Below, piece by piece: positions 17,115-24,860 of a stretch of 30,397 bases of DNA. The position numbers were made by a program, and so were the translations under genes. The stretch lies in the NCBI GenBank assembly GCA_013214715.1, contig JABSSB010000001.1:27398-57794 (forward strand). The letters are read 5' to 3'. Positions within the stretch are counted from its first letter, which is position 1. Each line of letters starts with the position of its first letter. The notes under the pieces are model-generated. The model was not told where the DNA came from. It worked only from the letters and a program-made list of their open reading frames with translations, and searched no databases. The DNA comes from Paracoccaceae bacterium. GTDB taxonomy: Bacteria; Pseudomonadota; Alphaproteobacteria; Rhodobacterales; Rhodobacteraceae.

Positions 17115-17198
17115 AGGCTTCCCCCCGGATGCTGTGGTGGCGATGGGCTATCGCGTTTGAACAGGATTGACCAGTTCGCGCGCGCAAGAAACCGCCGT

Positions 17199-17717
17199 TC
17201 AGGCGCGCCCGGTCAGCTTGCCCAGCCAGCCCTTCTTTTCGCCCGCGGCGGGTTCTGCGCCATCCTCCGGCTCGGCTGGGCCTTCGATGGCGACCTGAAG
17301 ATTGTCAAAAAACTGGTCCGCCATCTTCTTGGCAAAGCCGTCGATGAGGCGAGAACCCAGCTGCGCCAGCTTGCCGCCCACCTTGGCTTCAACATCATAG
17401 GCCAGCATCGTGCCCGCCTCGGTCGGGGTCAGCGTCACGCTTGCGCCGCCTTTGGCAAAGCCTGCCGCGCCGCCCTTGCCTTCGCCGCTGATGGTCAGCT
17501 TTTCATTTTCAACCATGTCCGACATGGTGACAGAGCCTTTGAAGGTCGCCTTCACCGGGCCAACCTTTTGCGTGACGGTCGCGGTGTAGCCATCGGTCGG
17601 GTTGCCCTCGACCTCTTGCGCGCCGGGCACTGCGGCTTTGAGAACCTCGGGGTCCAGCAATGCCGCATAGACGACGTCAGGTGTTGCGCCGATTTCACGG
17701 CTGTCACTCATTTCCAT
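17199..17717 (-). CDS. CoxG-family (SRPBCC fold) protein
   Basis: A 172-residue protein of the carbon-monoxide-dehydrogenase subunit G (CoxG) family, which has the START/SRPBCC hydrophobic-cavity fold. The family pattern is visible: ATPDVVYAALLDPEVLKAAVPG near the start, then TVTQKVGPVKATFKGSVTM and VGGKLAQLGSRLIDGFAKK. An acidic tail follows and ends in KKGWLGKLTGRA. CoxG anchors or helps assemble CO dehydrogenase in some bacteria, but no cox structural genes lie in this window. The first of two close ATGs (17717) sits eight bases after AAGGAG. Divergent from the DMT gene. Confidence 0.87.
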   Translation of the reverse strand: MEMSDSREIGATPDVVYAALLDPEVLKAAVPGAQEVEGNPTDGYTATVTQKVGPVKATFKGSVTMSDMVENEKLTISGEGKGGAAGFAKGGASVTLTPTEAGTMLAYDVEAKVGGKLAQLGSRLIDGFAKKMADQFFDNLQVAIEGPAEPEDGAEPAAGEKKGWLGKLTGRA

Positions 17718-17865
17718 GGGCAGGCTCCTTGTCCGGTCTGGTCCTACCTAAAGCCTCTGCCCCGACCACGCAATGCAGACGGAACCAAATACGACCCGGC
17801 CCATGCCGCAAATGACATGGACGCCGCACGCGCCCTGCCCTAGCGTCCCTGCGAAAGGACAGGCC

Positions 17866-18870
17866 ATGACCAGCCAGAACCGCCCCGGCGCCGGCATCGC
17901 GTTCATTCTTGTGGGGATGTTCGCGATTTCATTCAATGACATGCTGATCAAGCAATTGTCGGGCGACTACCCTTTGCATGAGCTTGTCTTTGCCCGCTCG
18001 GGCATCGGCATCCTGTTTTCACTGATCATCATGCAATTCGAAGGCGGCTGGGGGTTGCTGAAAACCGGCAAGCCGGGGCTGCATGCCCTGCGGGCGGTGA
18101 TGGTGGTGATCGCCAATATGTCCTTTTTTGCCGCGCTGGCCGTGCTGCCACTAGCCGAGGCGACGGCGATCTTTTTCGTGGCGCCGCTTCTGATCACACT
18201 GCTGTCGATCCCGATGCTGGGCGAAAAGGTCGGGCCTTTGCGGCTGGGCGCCGTCGCGGTGGGTTTTGTCGGCGTGATCATCATGCAGCGCCCCTGGGCC
18301 GGAGAGGATCTGGACGTTCCGCGCCTGATCCTGATGCTTCCAGTGGTGGCGGCGCTGACCTATGCAATCCTGCAATTGATGACGCGGATGCTGGGCACGA
18401 CGACACGCGCCTCAGTGCTGGCGGTGCATATCCAAATGATGTTCATCTTTGTCTCGCTGGGGTTTTACGTGGTGGCCGGGGATGGGCGCTTTGCGGACCC
18501 TGATGGCTCGGCATCGCTCTATTTCCTGCTGCGACCCTGGATCTGGCCGAGCGATGGGGATTGGGTTTGGTTCGTGGGGCTGGGCGTGAATTCGGCGGTG
18601 ATCGGCTATTGCCTCTCCCAGGCTTACCGCATGGCCGATGCCGCCACTGTGGCGCCGTTTGAATATGTCGGCCTGCCGCTGGCTGTACTCTGGGGCTGGT
18701 TGATCTGGTCGGAACTGCCCGATCTGCCGGTCTGGATCGGCATGGCGCTGATCGCGGGGGCGGGCCTGTTCGTGTTCTTTCGCGAACGGCAAAAAAGCCT
18801 GCGCAGCGCCCACGCCCGCGCGCCCATGTCCGAACGCGCCCGCCCCGATCCCGGCGCGCGCAAGGATTAA
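17866..18870 (+). CDS. DMT-superfamily transporter with two EamA domains
   Basis: A 334-residue ten-helix membrane protein, second DMT exporter of the window and not closely similar to the one at 7435-8289. Helix 1 (GIAFILVGMFAISFNDMLIKQL) and the internal repeat after the LGTTTRASV loop are visible. The C-terminus is basic and rich in proline and alanine. The ATG at 17866 follows AAGGACAG at good distance. The frame is open back to 17773 but without a helix or ribosome site there. Its last bases overlap the stop of the Rieske remnant on the other strand. Confidence 0.88.
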   Translation: MTSQNRPGAGIAFILVGMFAISFNDMLIKQLSGDYPLHELVFARSGIGILFSLIIMQFEGGWGLLKTGKPGLHALRAVMVVIANMSFFAALAVLPLAEATAIFFVAPLLITLLSIPMLGEKVGPLRLGAVAVGFVGVIIMQRPWAGEDLDVPRLILMLPVVAALTYAILQLMTRMLGTTTRASVLAVHIQMMFIFVSLGFYVVAGDGRFADPDGSASLYFLLRPWIWPSDGDWVWFVGLGVNSAVIGYCLSQAYRMADAATVAPFEYVGLPLAVLWGWLIWSELPDLPVWIGMALIAGAGLFVFFRERQKSLRSAHARAPMSERARPDPGARKD

Positions 18871-19403
18871 CCCGCTTTGCTCAGCCGCGCTTCGACCTGC
18901 GCGTCGAACGCGTGCAACGCGCCTTCATAATCGCCAAAGAGCAGCGCCTCATTCGCGCCGCTGGCAACGCCCGCCTGCGCGGCCCCGTTCACCGACAAAT
19001 CTTCGTTCAGTGTGGTTTCAGTGATCTTTTGGTTCCGCGCCCAATGCGCGGCTTTGTCCGCTGTGCTCTCATCGCGCGGGGCCAGAGTGGTCAGGCGCAG
19101 TTCGATGCGGTCCGGGGCCAGCGGACGCATCGAAATCCAACCGACATGATCCTGCATCACCAGAAACTGGTTACAAGGAAAGACCGTGTAAAGCACATTG
19201 GCATGATCGCGGATGTTCCAATTCTCCGCCGCCATGTCGCGCAACCCCAGCAGCGAATTGCGCGGCAGGATCGGGCGCATATGCGACACCAGCCTTGCAT
19301 AGCTCGACAGGTTGTCCAGAAAATTCGGGCCAATCGTGTCGCGATGGGTGAGCTTGACATGATTGGCCTCGATCCCGCCTTTCCGCAGCAGTTTACAATT
19401 GGC
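18867..19403 (-). pseudogene. C-terminal part of a Rieske aromatic-ring-hydroxylating oxygenase alpha subunit, 5' deleted
   Basis: About 178 residues, in frame to a normal stop, match the catalytic domain of Rieske non-heme-iron oxygenase alpha subunits. ANCKLLRKGGIEANHVKLTH is where the family has the N-W-K ... E-N-x-x-E-x-x-H region with the iron-binding histidines. Next come the IPRNSLLGLRDM-like stretch, VFPCNQFLVMQDHVGWI and a C-terminal ITETTLNEDLSVNGAAQAG, followed by SGANEALLF and FEGAL-like residues near the end. The whole N-terminal Rieske [2Fe-2S] domain is missing. Upstream of about 19403 the sequence changes abruptly to a TetR coding sequence on the opposite strand. The open frame continues to 19616 but is not oxygenase-like there. 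The protein cannot be active. Confidence 0.75.
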
Positions 19404-19856
19404 CTGACCAAGCAATCGGTGTTCTATCATTTCAAAACCAAAGAAGCGCTTTACGGTGCGGTTCTGGCACAGATGGCCGAACGGTTGGATGCGCTGGCAT
19501 CGCCCGCCGGAGACAGCGCGCCCGATCGGTTGGCGGAATTCCTGTGCAGCCTGTGTGACCACATGGGCGCGCACCCGCAAGGATGCCCGGTTGATCGCGC
19601 GCGAATTGCTCGACAATCCGGACCGCGCCGCGAAAAGCCGGACATGGTATCTGCGTGATTTTCTGGATCGCGCGATCGCTCTGGCCGAAGGGCTGCCCGG
19701 AGGCGAAACCCTGCCAGAGGATTAGCGGGCGATGGCCATCTATCGCCAGATCGGAGTGATCAATGACTTCGCCATCTCAACCCCGACGCTGACGGCAATG
19801 TTGGGGGGCAGCGTGTGGCGGCAATGCGCGCCAGTCTGCTGGCCTATGCTCAGTAA
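19401..19856 (+). pseudogene. TetR-family regulator remnant, 5' deleted and frameshifted
   Basis: From 19401 one frame reads GLTKQSVFYHFKTKEALYGAVL, the second half of a TetR helix-turn-helix and the start of helix 4. The helices before it are absent. Around 19570-19580 the reading shifts by one frame to ARLIARELLDNPDRAAKSRTWYL, again typical TetR ligand-domain sequence. An in-frame TAG (19723-19725) interrupts it. The same frame then continues with AMAIYRQIGVINDFAIS. At a run of six G (19803-19808) it shifts again to QRVAAMRASLLAYAQ and a TAA at 19854-19856. It thus has two frameshifts, one nonsense codon and no N-terminus. The regulator is dead. It faces away from the Rieske remnant, as a divergent regulator of that gene would. 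Confidence 0.72.
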
Positions 19857-19859
19857 TCT

Positions 19860-20224
19860 TTACAGATCGGCGCGGTCGCGAATGCGGGCGATGATGCCGC
19901 TTGTCGAAAGGCCGTCATGACATGGCAGGCGCCGCATGATCCCGCGCGCTTCGGCGGCATGATACCACTCTGGCGTGGCTGATCTGGCATAGACCACATG
20001 ATTGATCCGGTGATGGTCCAGAAACGCGTCGGAAAATCCCGGCGGACCGTCGAATTCCAGAAGGAAGGCGCTGTCGACCATTTGCAGCGCGGCCACAACC
20101 TCCAGCCTTTCCGGCCCGCTCTCACAGGACGCCGTGTGTACCTTTCGACCACATGACCTGCCAGGAGGCCCATGTGATGACCATGGAGGCAATCAAAAAA
20201 TCAATCCATGAATACGCGGGTCAT
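19860..20224 (-). pseudogene. Cytidylyltransferase-like (PCYT2/TagD-type) gene remnant
   Basis: Two frames together give a short nucleotidyltransferase of the glycerol/ethanolamine-phosphate cytidylyltransferase type. The first frame starts with ATG at 20222-20224. It reads RVFMD, then a TGA, then FFDCLHGHHMGLL, a recognisable relic of the family start V-x-x-D-G-x-F-D-x-x-H-x-G-H. After a frameshift near 20125 the second frame reads PERLEVVAALQMVDSAFLL, DAFLDHHRINHVVYARS and DGLSTSGIIARIRDRADL, and stops at 19862-19860. ERLEVV and STSxII are characteristic of these CTP-transferases. It ends four bases from the TetR remnant, tail to tail. One nonsense codon and one frameshift are seen. Confidence 0.6.
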
Positions 20225-20561
20225 GCCGGGTTTGTCCGTTTGATCCACAGCGCCGCTGCATCAGGGCCGGGACGCGGCACAGCCAAGCCCAAATGCGGCA
20301 GATCCAAGAGTGCCTCCTGCATCATATACAACGGCGGCGGGCTAAGCTTAAACCGATCTGCGAGAAGGGCGGCGATATCAGACGCCTGGCGATGGCCTTC
20401 GAAGGGTGCACAGATGATCGCGGCGCTACCGTTGAGGTTATGCACGGTGCCATCGTTCTCATCCCGAAGCGCGGCCCGCCGGGTGTGGGCTCTGCATTGA
20501 AACCGGGGCAGTGTCTGAGATGTTGCACGGGCTGCATCTTGGGGTTTGCTGCGCCCATCAC
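20221..20561 (-). pseudogene. PqqD-like short protein, probably frameshifted
   Basis: The frame ending at 20221 reads LRDENDGTVHNLNGSAAII, then DIAALLADRF and a closing helix YMMQEALLDLPHLGLAVPRP. This is the pattern of the small PqqD-type winged-helix proteins that bind peptide precursors. Upstream of LRDEND the same frame looks noncoding and runs on into the tRNA gene. A second frame, starting at ATG 20561, offers NAEPTPGGPRFG as a better N-terminal strand, so a frameshift near 20460-20475 is likely. It is the nearest gene to tRNA-Arg. No peptide-modifying enzyme lies nearby. Its stop overlaps the ATG of the cytidylyltransferase remnant. Confidence 0.45.
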
Positions 20562-20624
20562 GCGTGGCTTCTGCGATTTGCCAAGCCCAAAGCGATGCCG
20601 GCCAGCCCGCCGCGGGACGGCAGG

Positions 20625-20701
20625 TGGCGGACCGAGGAGGATTCGAACCCCCGACCCCTTGATTCGTAGTCAAGTACTCTATCCAGCTGAGCTATCGGTC
20701 C
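20625..20701 (-). tRNA. tRNA-Arg, anticodon ACG, CCA encoded
   Basis: Read on the minus strand, the gene folds into a full cloverleaf. The acceptor stem is GGACCGA/TCGGTCC with discriminator G. The D-arm is GCTC-AGCTGGATA-GAGT. The anticodon stem CTTGA/TCAAG encloses the loop CTACGAA (anticodon ACG). The T-arm is GGGGG-TTCGAAT-CCTCC. The three bases after the discriminator spell CCA in the genome. ACG, read as ICG after deamination, decodes the common CGN arginine codons. Confidence 0.95.
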
Positions 20702-20801
20702 ACTTGAGGGCTGTCGTTTACGCCTGCCGCTCGCAGGTCGCAACCCCTAAAACGCAGAATCTCGCGCGGATCGTTCAGGTCGCCCTACGCACACATAATG
20801 G

Positions 20802-21452
20802 TCAGGAGGCCAGAAGCCGCAGACCCTGCGTCACGTCCGAGCGCACCGCAAGTCGCAAGCCCGGTTCGTCCCCGGCGCGCAGAGCTGCGATTATAAGGCG
20901 GTGGTAGTGCGGCGGCTCATTGCGGCGCAGCTTTCCGTAAAGCGCCCGCATCGTCGGTCCCAGTTGCAGCCAGACAGTTTCACACATCGCCAGCATCGCT
21001 GGAGCCTGCGCGCGCAGATAGAGCGTGCGGTGAAACTCCAGGTTGGTGCGGATATAGCTGACCGCATCGCGCCGGGCCACGCTATCGGCCACGGCATTGT
21101 TGATGGTTTGCAGCCGGTCGATCAGCGCGATATGGGCCCGCGGCAAAGCGCGGGAGGCCAGCTCCACCTCGATCAGGGCGCGCAAAGAGGCCAGTTCCTC
21201 GATCCGGTCATTGCTCAATTCGGGTGTCGACACGCGCCCGGATGACGACAAGAGAAGCGCCCCTTCCGCCACCAGTCGCCGCACCGCTTCGCGGGCGGGC
21301 GTCATGGATACGTCAAACTCCTTGCCGATCCCGCGCAGGGTCAGTGCCTCGCCCGGTGCGATCTCGCCATGCATGATCCGCGTCCGCAGGGCGCGGTAGA
21401 CCCGGTCATGGGTCGATGTCGTGGTCTCGGGCTGTCGCAATGTTTGCAGCAT
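20802..21452 (-). CDS. GntR-family transcriptional regulator, FCD (FadR) subfamily
   Basis: A 216-residue regulator. The N-terminal winged helix-turn-helix spans about residues 15-80 (VYRALRTRIMHGEIAPGEALT, then EFDVSMTPAREAVRRLVAEGAL). The C-terminal all-helical FCD domain follows (LRALIEVELASRAL, LEFHRTLYLRA, HYHRLIIAALRAGD) with conserved His and Asp positions for a metal ion. FCD regulators usually sense carboxylic acids. ATG at 21450-21452 is chosen over GTG at 21470 because AAAAGG lies six bases before it and the operator palindrome ends just outside it. The protein probably represses itself through that palindrome. Its metabolic target genes are not in view. Confidence 0.88.
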   Translation of the reverse strand: MLQTLRQPETTTSTHDRVYRALRTRIMHGEIAPGEALTLRGIGKEFDVSMTPAREAVRRLVAEGALLLSSSGRVSTPELSNDRIEELASLRALIEVELASRALPRAHIALIDRLQTINNAVADSVARRDAVSYIRTNLEFHRTLYLRAQAPAMLAMCETVWLQLGPTMRALYGKLRRNEPPHYHRLIIAALRAGDEPGLRLAVRSDVTQGLRLLAS

Positions 21453-21458
21453 GGCACC

Positions 21459-21474
21459 TTTTGTGATCACAAAA
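21459..21474. promoter_or_regulatory. Perfect 16-base palindrome, probable GntR/FCD operator
   Basis: TTTTGTGATCACAAAA is its own reverse complement. It sits seven bases upstream of the GntR start codon and overlaps its ribosome binding site, the classical place for autorepression. FCD regulators commonly bind short palindromes with a TGT/ACA-type core. Confidence 0.65.
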
Positions 21475-21484
21475 ACGAGTCAGG

Positions 21485-22174
21485 TCAAGGATCGAAGCGA
21501 TAGGCGTGCAGCGCGCTGCCGTTATCGTGCAGCCAGCGCCTTTGCACTTCCCATGGCCCGTAAAGCCGTGTGACAACGGCCCAAAACGCGGGGGAGTGGT
21601 TCATCTCAGCCAGATGAGCAACCTCATGCGCGGCGACATATCGCAGCACATCGGGCGGGCTAAGGATCAGCCGCCAGGAAAACATCAATGCGCCCTTGGA
21701 CGAACAGGACCCCCAGCGGGAGCGCGTGTCGCGCAGGGTGATCCGACTGAAAGTGCGCCCCAACCGCCTGGCGTAGTGATCCGACGCCGCCGTCAGGCGA
21801 TCACGGGCGAGATCGCGCAGAAAGGCCTGCGCTACTGGGCCAAAGGCGCGATGCGCGGGCAGCACCAGCTGATCGCCCGTCAGAACAGGGCGGCGCCCCG
21901 GCCCGGACACAACCGTCCGCCTCTGCCCGTCGATGGGCAACGCCACGCCAGGCGCCACGGTGATCTCGGACCGGCGTTTGGCCAGATGGCCACGAATCCA
22001 CTCCGCCTTGCTCGACGCAAAGGCAAGCGCCTCGCGATCGGAAACATGGCCTGGCAAGGTCAGCGTCACCCGCCCATCCAGATGCGACACCCGCAGCGAC
22101 ATCCTCCGCGCCCGACCTGAGCGGCGCAGGGTCAGCGTGATGCTGGGATCCTCTGGCAGATGGTGTTGGGTCAT
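21485..22174 (-). CDS. YgjP/SprT-type zinc metallopeptidase (DUF45, M48-like)
   Basis: A 229-residue protein with the HExxH zinc motif (HEVAHLAEMNHSPAFW, about residues 181-196) and the third ligand region near the second His. RWGSCSSKGALMFSWRLIL, just before it, is diagnostic of the YgjP-like family (DUF45). An early RRMSLRVSHLDGRVTLTLPG stretch also fits. The ATG at 22174 follows GGAAAGGGC. The frame is open 54 codons upstream but without family sequence. The cellular role of this widespread family is not settled. It is divergent from the TIGR02300 gene, with about 120 bases between them. Confidence 0.88.
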   Translation of the reverse strand: MTQHHLPEDPSITLTLRRSGRARRMSLRVSHLDGRVTLTLPGHVSDREALAFASSKAEWIRGHLAKRRSEITVAPGVALPIDGQRRTVVSGPGRRPVLTGDQLVLPAHRAFGPVAQAFLRDLARDRLTAASDHYARRLGRTFSRITLRDTRSRWGSCSSKGALMFSWRLILSPPDVLRYVAAHEVAHLAEMNHSPAFWAVVTRLYGPWEVQRRWLHDNGSALHAYRFDP

Positions 22175-22292
22175 TGCGCCCTTTCCTATGCGCCCCGCAT
22201 CCGGTCTGGCGGGGTCAAAGCCTTTGACACCTCTTCGGTCCTGTGGCAGTTGACCGGAATCATCACGACTCAGCTTAGTCAAGGGGACACAA

Positions 22293-22616
22293 ATGCCCAA
22301 GGAAGAATGGGGCGTGAAGCGCGTCTGCCCGGCCACGGGAAAGCGCTTTTACGACCTGAACCGCGATCCGATCGTCAGCCCCTATACCGGGGAAGTGGTC
22401 GAATTTGAAACCGGCAAGACACGCATGATTGCTGCCGATGCCGAAGACGCCGAAACCACAAAGGCCAAGGCCAACACATCCGAAGAAGATATCGTTCTCG
22501 ATGACGAGGATGATGTCGATGTGGATCTGGGGGATGACGTGCTCGACGACGAAGATGACAACGACAATGTCTCGCTCGACGAGATTGCCGATGTCAGCTC
22601 GGAAGACGACGAGTAA
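22293..22616 (+). CDS. TIGR02300 family protein (FYDLN acid domain)
   Basis: A 107-residue protein of the family named after its FYDLN motif, which is seen in the N-terminus (GVKRVCPATGKRFYDLNRDP, then IVSPYTGE). The second half is extremely acidic, with repeated D-E-D runs and few hydrophobic residues, and is probably disordered. The family is nearly confined to alphaproteobacteria, which supports the host assignment. AAGGGGACA precedes the ATG. Function unknown. The single N-terminal cysteine does not form a classical zinc site on its own. Confidence 0.93.
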   Translation: MPKEEWGVKRVCPATGKRFYDLNRDPIVSPYTGEVVEFETGKTRMIAADAEDAETTKAKANTSEEDIVLDDEDDVDVDLGDDVLDDEDDNDNVSLDEIADVSSEDDE

Positions 22617-22694
22617 GCTCAGAAAACTTGCGCCGGGCGGGCGTTTTTCCCTTGATCACGCCCGGCGAAAGACTTACTCAGCCGCCCACGGCAC

Positions 22695-22770
<76 letters not shown>

Positions 22771-22865
22771 GACCTCCAAACCCCCAAAACCTGCTGCGAT
22801 GATGGACAGGGCAAACTCCATTTGCTAGCGCTGAGCCTGTCCTGACGCCCAGCGGAGCCGCGCCG

Positions 22866-23891
22866 ATGCCCTCACCCTCTCCCGCGCCGCGGTTGCTGAT
22901 GAACCTGCTTGGCGATGAAACCAAGGCCAGTTCGCGCGTGCGGGGCTATTGGATCGCGGATGAGCTGCGCGACCTGGGCTGGCAAGTGCGAATTGATCAC
23001 GCCACTAGCAAGAGCGGGTTGCTGAAGATCGCCGCCGGGCTGCCCTTTCAGGATGTCGTGCTGTTTCAGAAGGTCTGCACCCGCTATCATCCGACGCTGC
23101 TGGCCATTGCCAAACGCGCCGGCGTCAAAGTGGCCTATGACATTGATGATTTCCCGCCTGGAGACGCGCAATCCAACGCGGTGCAAGTCACGCAGAAGAT
23201 GATGCGCAAGTCGGATCTGGTCATGGCGGGCAGCGGCGCGCTTCTGGCCTATGCGGCCGGCTTCAATGAGGCCGCGCATCTCGTACGCACTGGGGTGAAG
23301 GTCGACAACTATGCCGCCGCCCCGTCGCAGGCCGACGCGAAGCCCTGCATAGGCTGGATCGGCAATGGCCGAACCTATCGCCGGGATCTGATCGAGGTGC
23401 TGGGCCCGCCGCTTGCGGCGGTCGCGAGGGAGCATCCGCTGCGGCTGCGCCTGATCGGATCGGTGGGAGAGGCGGACCTCTATGACTACTTCGAAACACT
23501 GCAGGGGGTCGAGGTGGATTTCCTTGACCAGATCGCCTGGGGCGATCCGGCGGCAGTGCGGGCCGCGCTGGCGCCGGTGGATATTGGCGTCTACCCGTTA
23601 TTGCCGGGCGGGCTGAATGATTACAAATGCGGCTTCAAGGCGCTGGAATACATGGCCTCGGCCATTCCCACAATCGCCAGCACGGCCCCGGGCAATGCCG
23701 ATCTGATAATGGATGGGCAGGATGGTCTTCTGGTCGACAGCCCGGCCGCGTGGGAAGCCGCCTTGCGCCAATTGATCACCGACCCCGCCCGGCGCCAGAC
23801 CATCGGAGAAACCGGTCGGACCCGCGTAATGGGAGAGCTATCGACCCGCGCACTGGCCCGGCAGGTCGATCAGCTCCTGCGGCCCGCCTGA
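22866..23891 (+). CDS. Glycosyltransferase, GT-B fold (GT1/GT4-like)
   Basis: A 341-residue cytosolic protein with two Rossmann-like halves. The N-terminal half includes SSRVRGYWIADELRDLGW and KVAYDIDDFPPGD. The C-terminal half starts near CIGWIGNGRTYRRDL and contains the GT4-type sugar-nucleotide-binding stretch KCGFKALEYMASAIPTIAS. That stretch is followed by GNADLIMDGQDGLLV with the usual E/D positions. The family adds sugars to lipids, polysaccharides or proteins. The acceptor is unknown and no polysaccharide cluster surrounds it. ATG 22866 gives the natural N-terminus. The gene ends at a strong shared terminator. Confidence 0.85.
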   Translation: MPSPSPAPRLLMNLLGDETKASSRVRGYWIADELRDLGWQVRIDHATSKSGLLKIAAGLPFQDVVLFQKVCTRYHPTLLAIAKRAGVKVAYDIDDFPPGDAQSNAVQVTQKMMRKSDLVMAGSGALLAYAAGFNEAAHLVRTGVKVDNYAAAPSQADAKPCIGWIGNGRTYRRDLIEVLGPPLAAVAREHPLRLRLIGSVGEADLYDYFETLQGVEVDFLDQIAWGDPAAVRAALAPVDIGVYPLLPGGLNDYKCGFKALEYMASAIPTIASTAPGNADLIMDGQDGLLVDSPAAWEAALRQLITDPARRQTIGETGRTRVMGELSTRALARQVDQLLRPA

Positions 23892-23895
23892 TCGC

Positions 23896-23926
23896 AAAAA
23901 GGCCGTCCCATGGGACGGCCTTTGCA
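23896..23926. terminator. Bidirectional intrinsic terminator between glycosyltransferase and rpmE
   Basis: A perfect inverted repeat, AAAGGCCGTCCCA / TGGGACGGCCTTT (23898-23923), with A residues before and T residues after. It is the only hairpin between two converging genes, so it can end transcription from both sides. Confidence 0.85.
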
Positions 23927-23945
23927 AAACAGTCTGGCGAAAGGA

Positions 23946-24167
23946 TTAGAAGCCCAGGCCTTCGTATTTCTTTTTGAACTTGGACACGCGGCCACCGGCA
24001 TCCATCAGGCGGGTTGAGCCGCCGGTCCAGGCCGGGTGCACCGAAGGATCAATATCCAGCGACAACTGGTCGCCTTCCTTGCCCCAGGTGGATTTCATCT
24101 GCACAATGGTGCCGTCGGTCATCTTGACGTCGATCAGGTGGTATTCGGGGTGGGTATCTTTTTTCAT
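23946..24167 (-). CDS. rpmE: 50S ribosomal protein L31, zinc-independent (C-minus) type
   Basis: A 73-residue ribosomal protein of the large subunit's central protuberance. It begins MKKDTHPEYHLI and carries the VHPAWTGGSTRLMDAGGRVSKF core. No CxxC pair is present, so this is the C-minus form that does not bind zinc. Often such forms are paired with, or replace, a zinc-binding paralogue. It is the last gene of trmD-rplS-rpmE, 11 bases after the rplS stop, and ends at the strong hairpin terminator. Confidence 0.96.
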   Translation of the reverse strand: MKKDTHPEYHLIDVKMTDGTIVQMKSTWGKEGDQLSLDIDPSVHPAWTGGSTRLMDAGGRVSKFKKKYEGLGF

Positions 24168-24178
24168 CTATCCGCTCC

Positions 24179-24562
24179 TCAGGCCTTGGCTTCGGCTTTG
24201 GGCTTGTAGTTGGTGACCTCGGCGATACGCGCGGATTTACCACGGCGCGAACGCAGGTAATACAGCTTGGCGCGGCGGACACGGCCACGGCGCACAACGG
24301 TGATCGATTCGATATTGGTCGAATAGAGCGGGAACATACGTTCGACGCCTTCACCGAAAGAGATTTTGCGGACGGTGAACGAACCGGCAATGCCGTCGCC
24401 GTTCTTGCGGCTGATCACGACGCCTTCGTAATTCTGCACACGGCTGCGCGAGCCTTCGGTCACCTTGTAACCGACGCGCACGGTGTCGCCGGCTTTGAAG
24501 TCGGGGATATCTTTCCCCAGGGCGGCAATCTGTTCCGCCTCGAGCTGTGCGATCAGGTCCAT
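24179..24562 (-). CDS. rplS: 50S ribosomal protein L19
   Basis: A 127-residue large-subunit protein located at the interface with the small subunit. Family sequence is clear throughout: FKAGDTVRVGYKVTEGSRSR, VQNYEGVVISRKNGDG, SFTVRKISFGEGVERMFP and the basic RRGRVRRAKLYYLRSRRGKSARI. A lysine/alanine-rich tail closes the chain. The gene follows trmD but with a long structured leader of about 298 bases, which suggests control at the leader. Confidence 0.97.
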   Translation of the reverse strand: MDLIAQLEAEQIAALGKDIPDFKAGDTVRVGYKVTEGSRSRVQNYEGVVISRKNGDGIAGSFTVRKISFGEGVERMFPLYSTNIESITVVRRGRVRRAKLYYLRSRRGKSARIAEVTNYKPKAEAKA

Positions 24563-24860
24563 CGCAGTCTCTCCAATATGTCAGCGTGGGTTGTCCCACG
24601 ACGTGTCTCGCGCTCCAGAGCTTGTGGTCTTCATCGGGTTGCGCCGGGTGCGCCCCGCCCAAGGTTGAACGTCGGTTCCTGTTTTATGTGGCCTTGGGCG
24701 CCTGCGAGACCGGAACGATGCGGGCAGAAGAATGCCAGAACGGGGGCCGGTCGATGCCCAAAGCACCCGACTCGGAGTTCCGGACGGGATGAGGCCGTTT
24801 AGGGGAAAGCAGGGTTGGGATCAAGAGCCGAGGCATCCAACAGTATCGGGATTTCTCCCG
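24563..24860 (-). promoter_or_regulatory. Long noncoding leader in front of rplS with hairpins
   Basis: No gene is seen in these 298 bases between trmD and rplS. Two clear inverted repeats exist. CGTGGG/CCCACG with a four-base loop (24585-24600) lies 22 bases before the rplS start codon. CGCCCAAGG/CCTTGGGCG (24656-24664 and 24692-24700) has a 27-base loop. Neither is followed by a T-run on the minus strand, so they are more likely parts of an untranslated leader than terminators. Ribosomal protein operons are often autoregulated at such leaders, but I recognise no known L19 leader type. Confidence 0.45.

Noticed and set aside
16236..17843. Plus-strand open frame of 535 codons
   Set aside because: It is antisense to the ABC ATPase and the CoxG-like gene, with no recognisable motif and no ribosome site.
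22630..22675. Inverted repeat CGCCGGGCG/CGCCCGGCG as terminator of the TIGR02300 gene
   Set aside because: The stem is good, but no T-run follows the second arm, and a tRNA gene in the same direction starts within 25 bases. Its role is uncertain, so it is not listed as a terminator.
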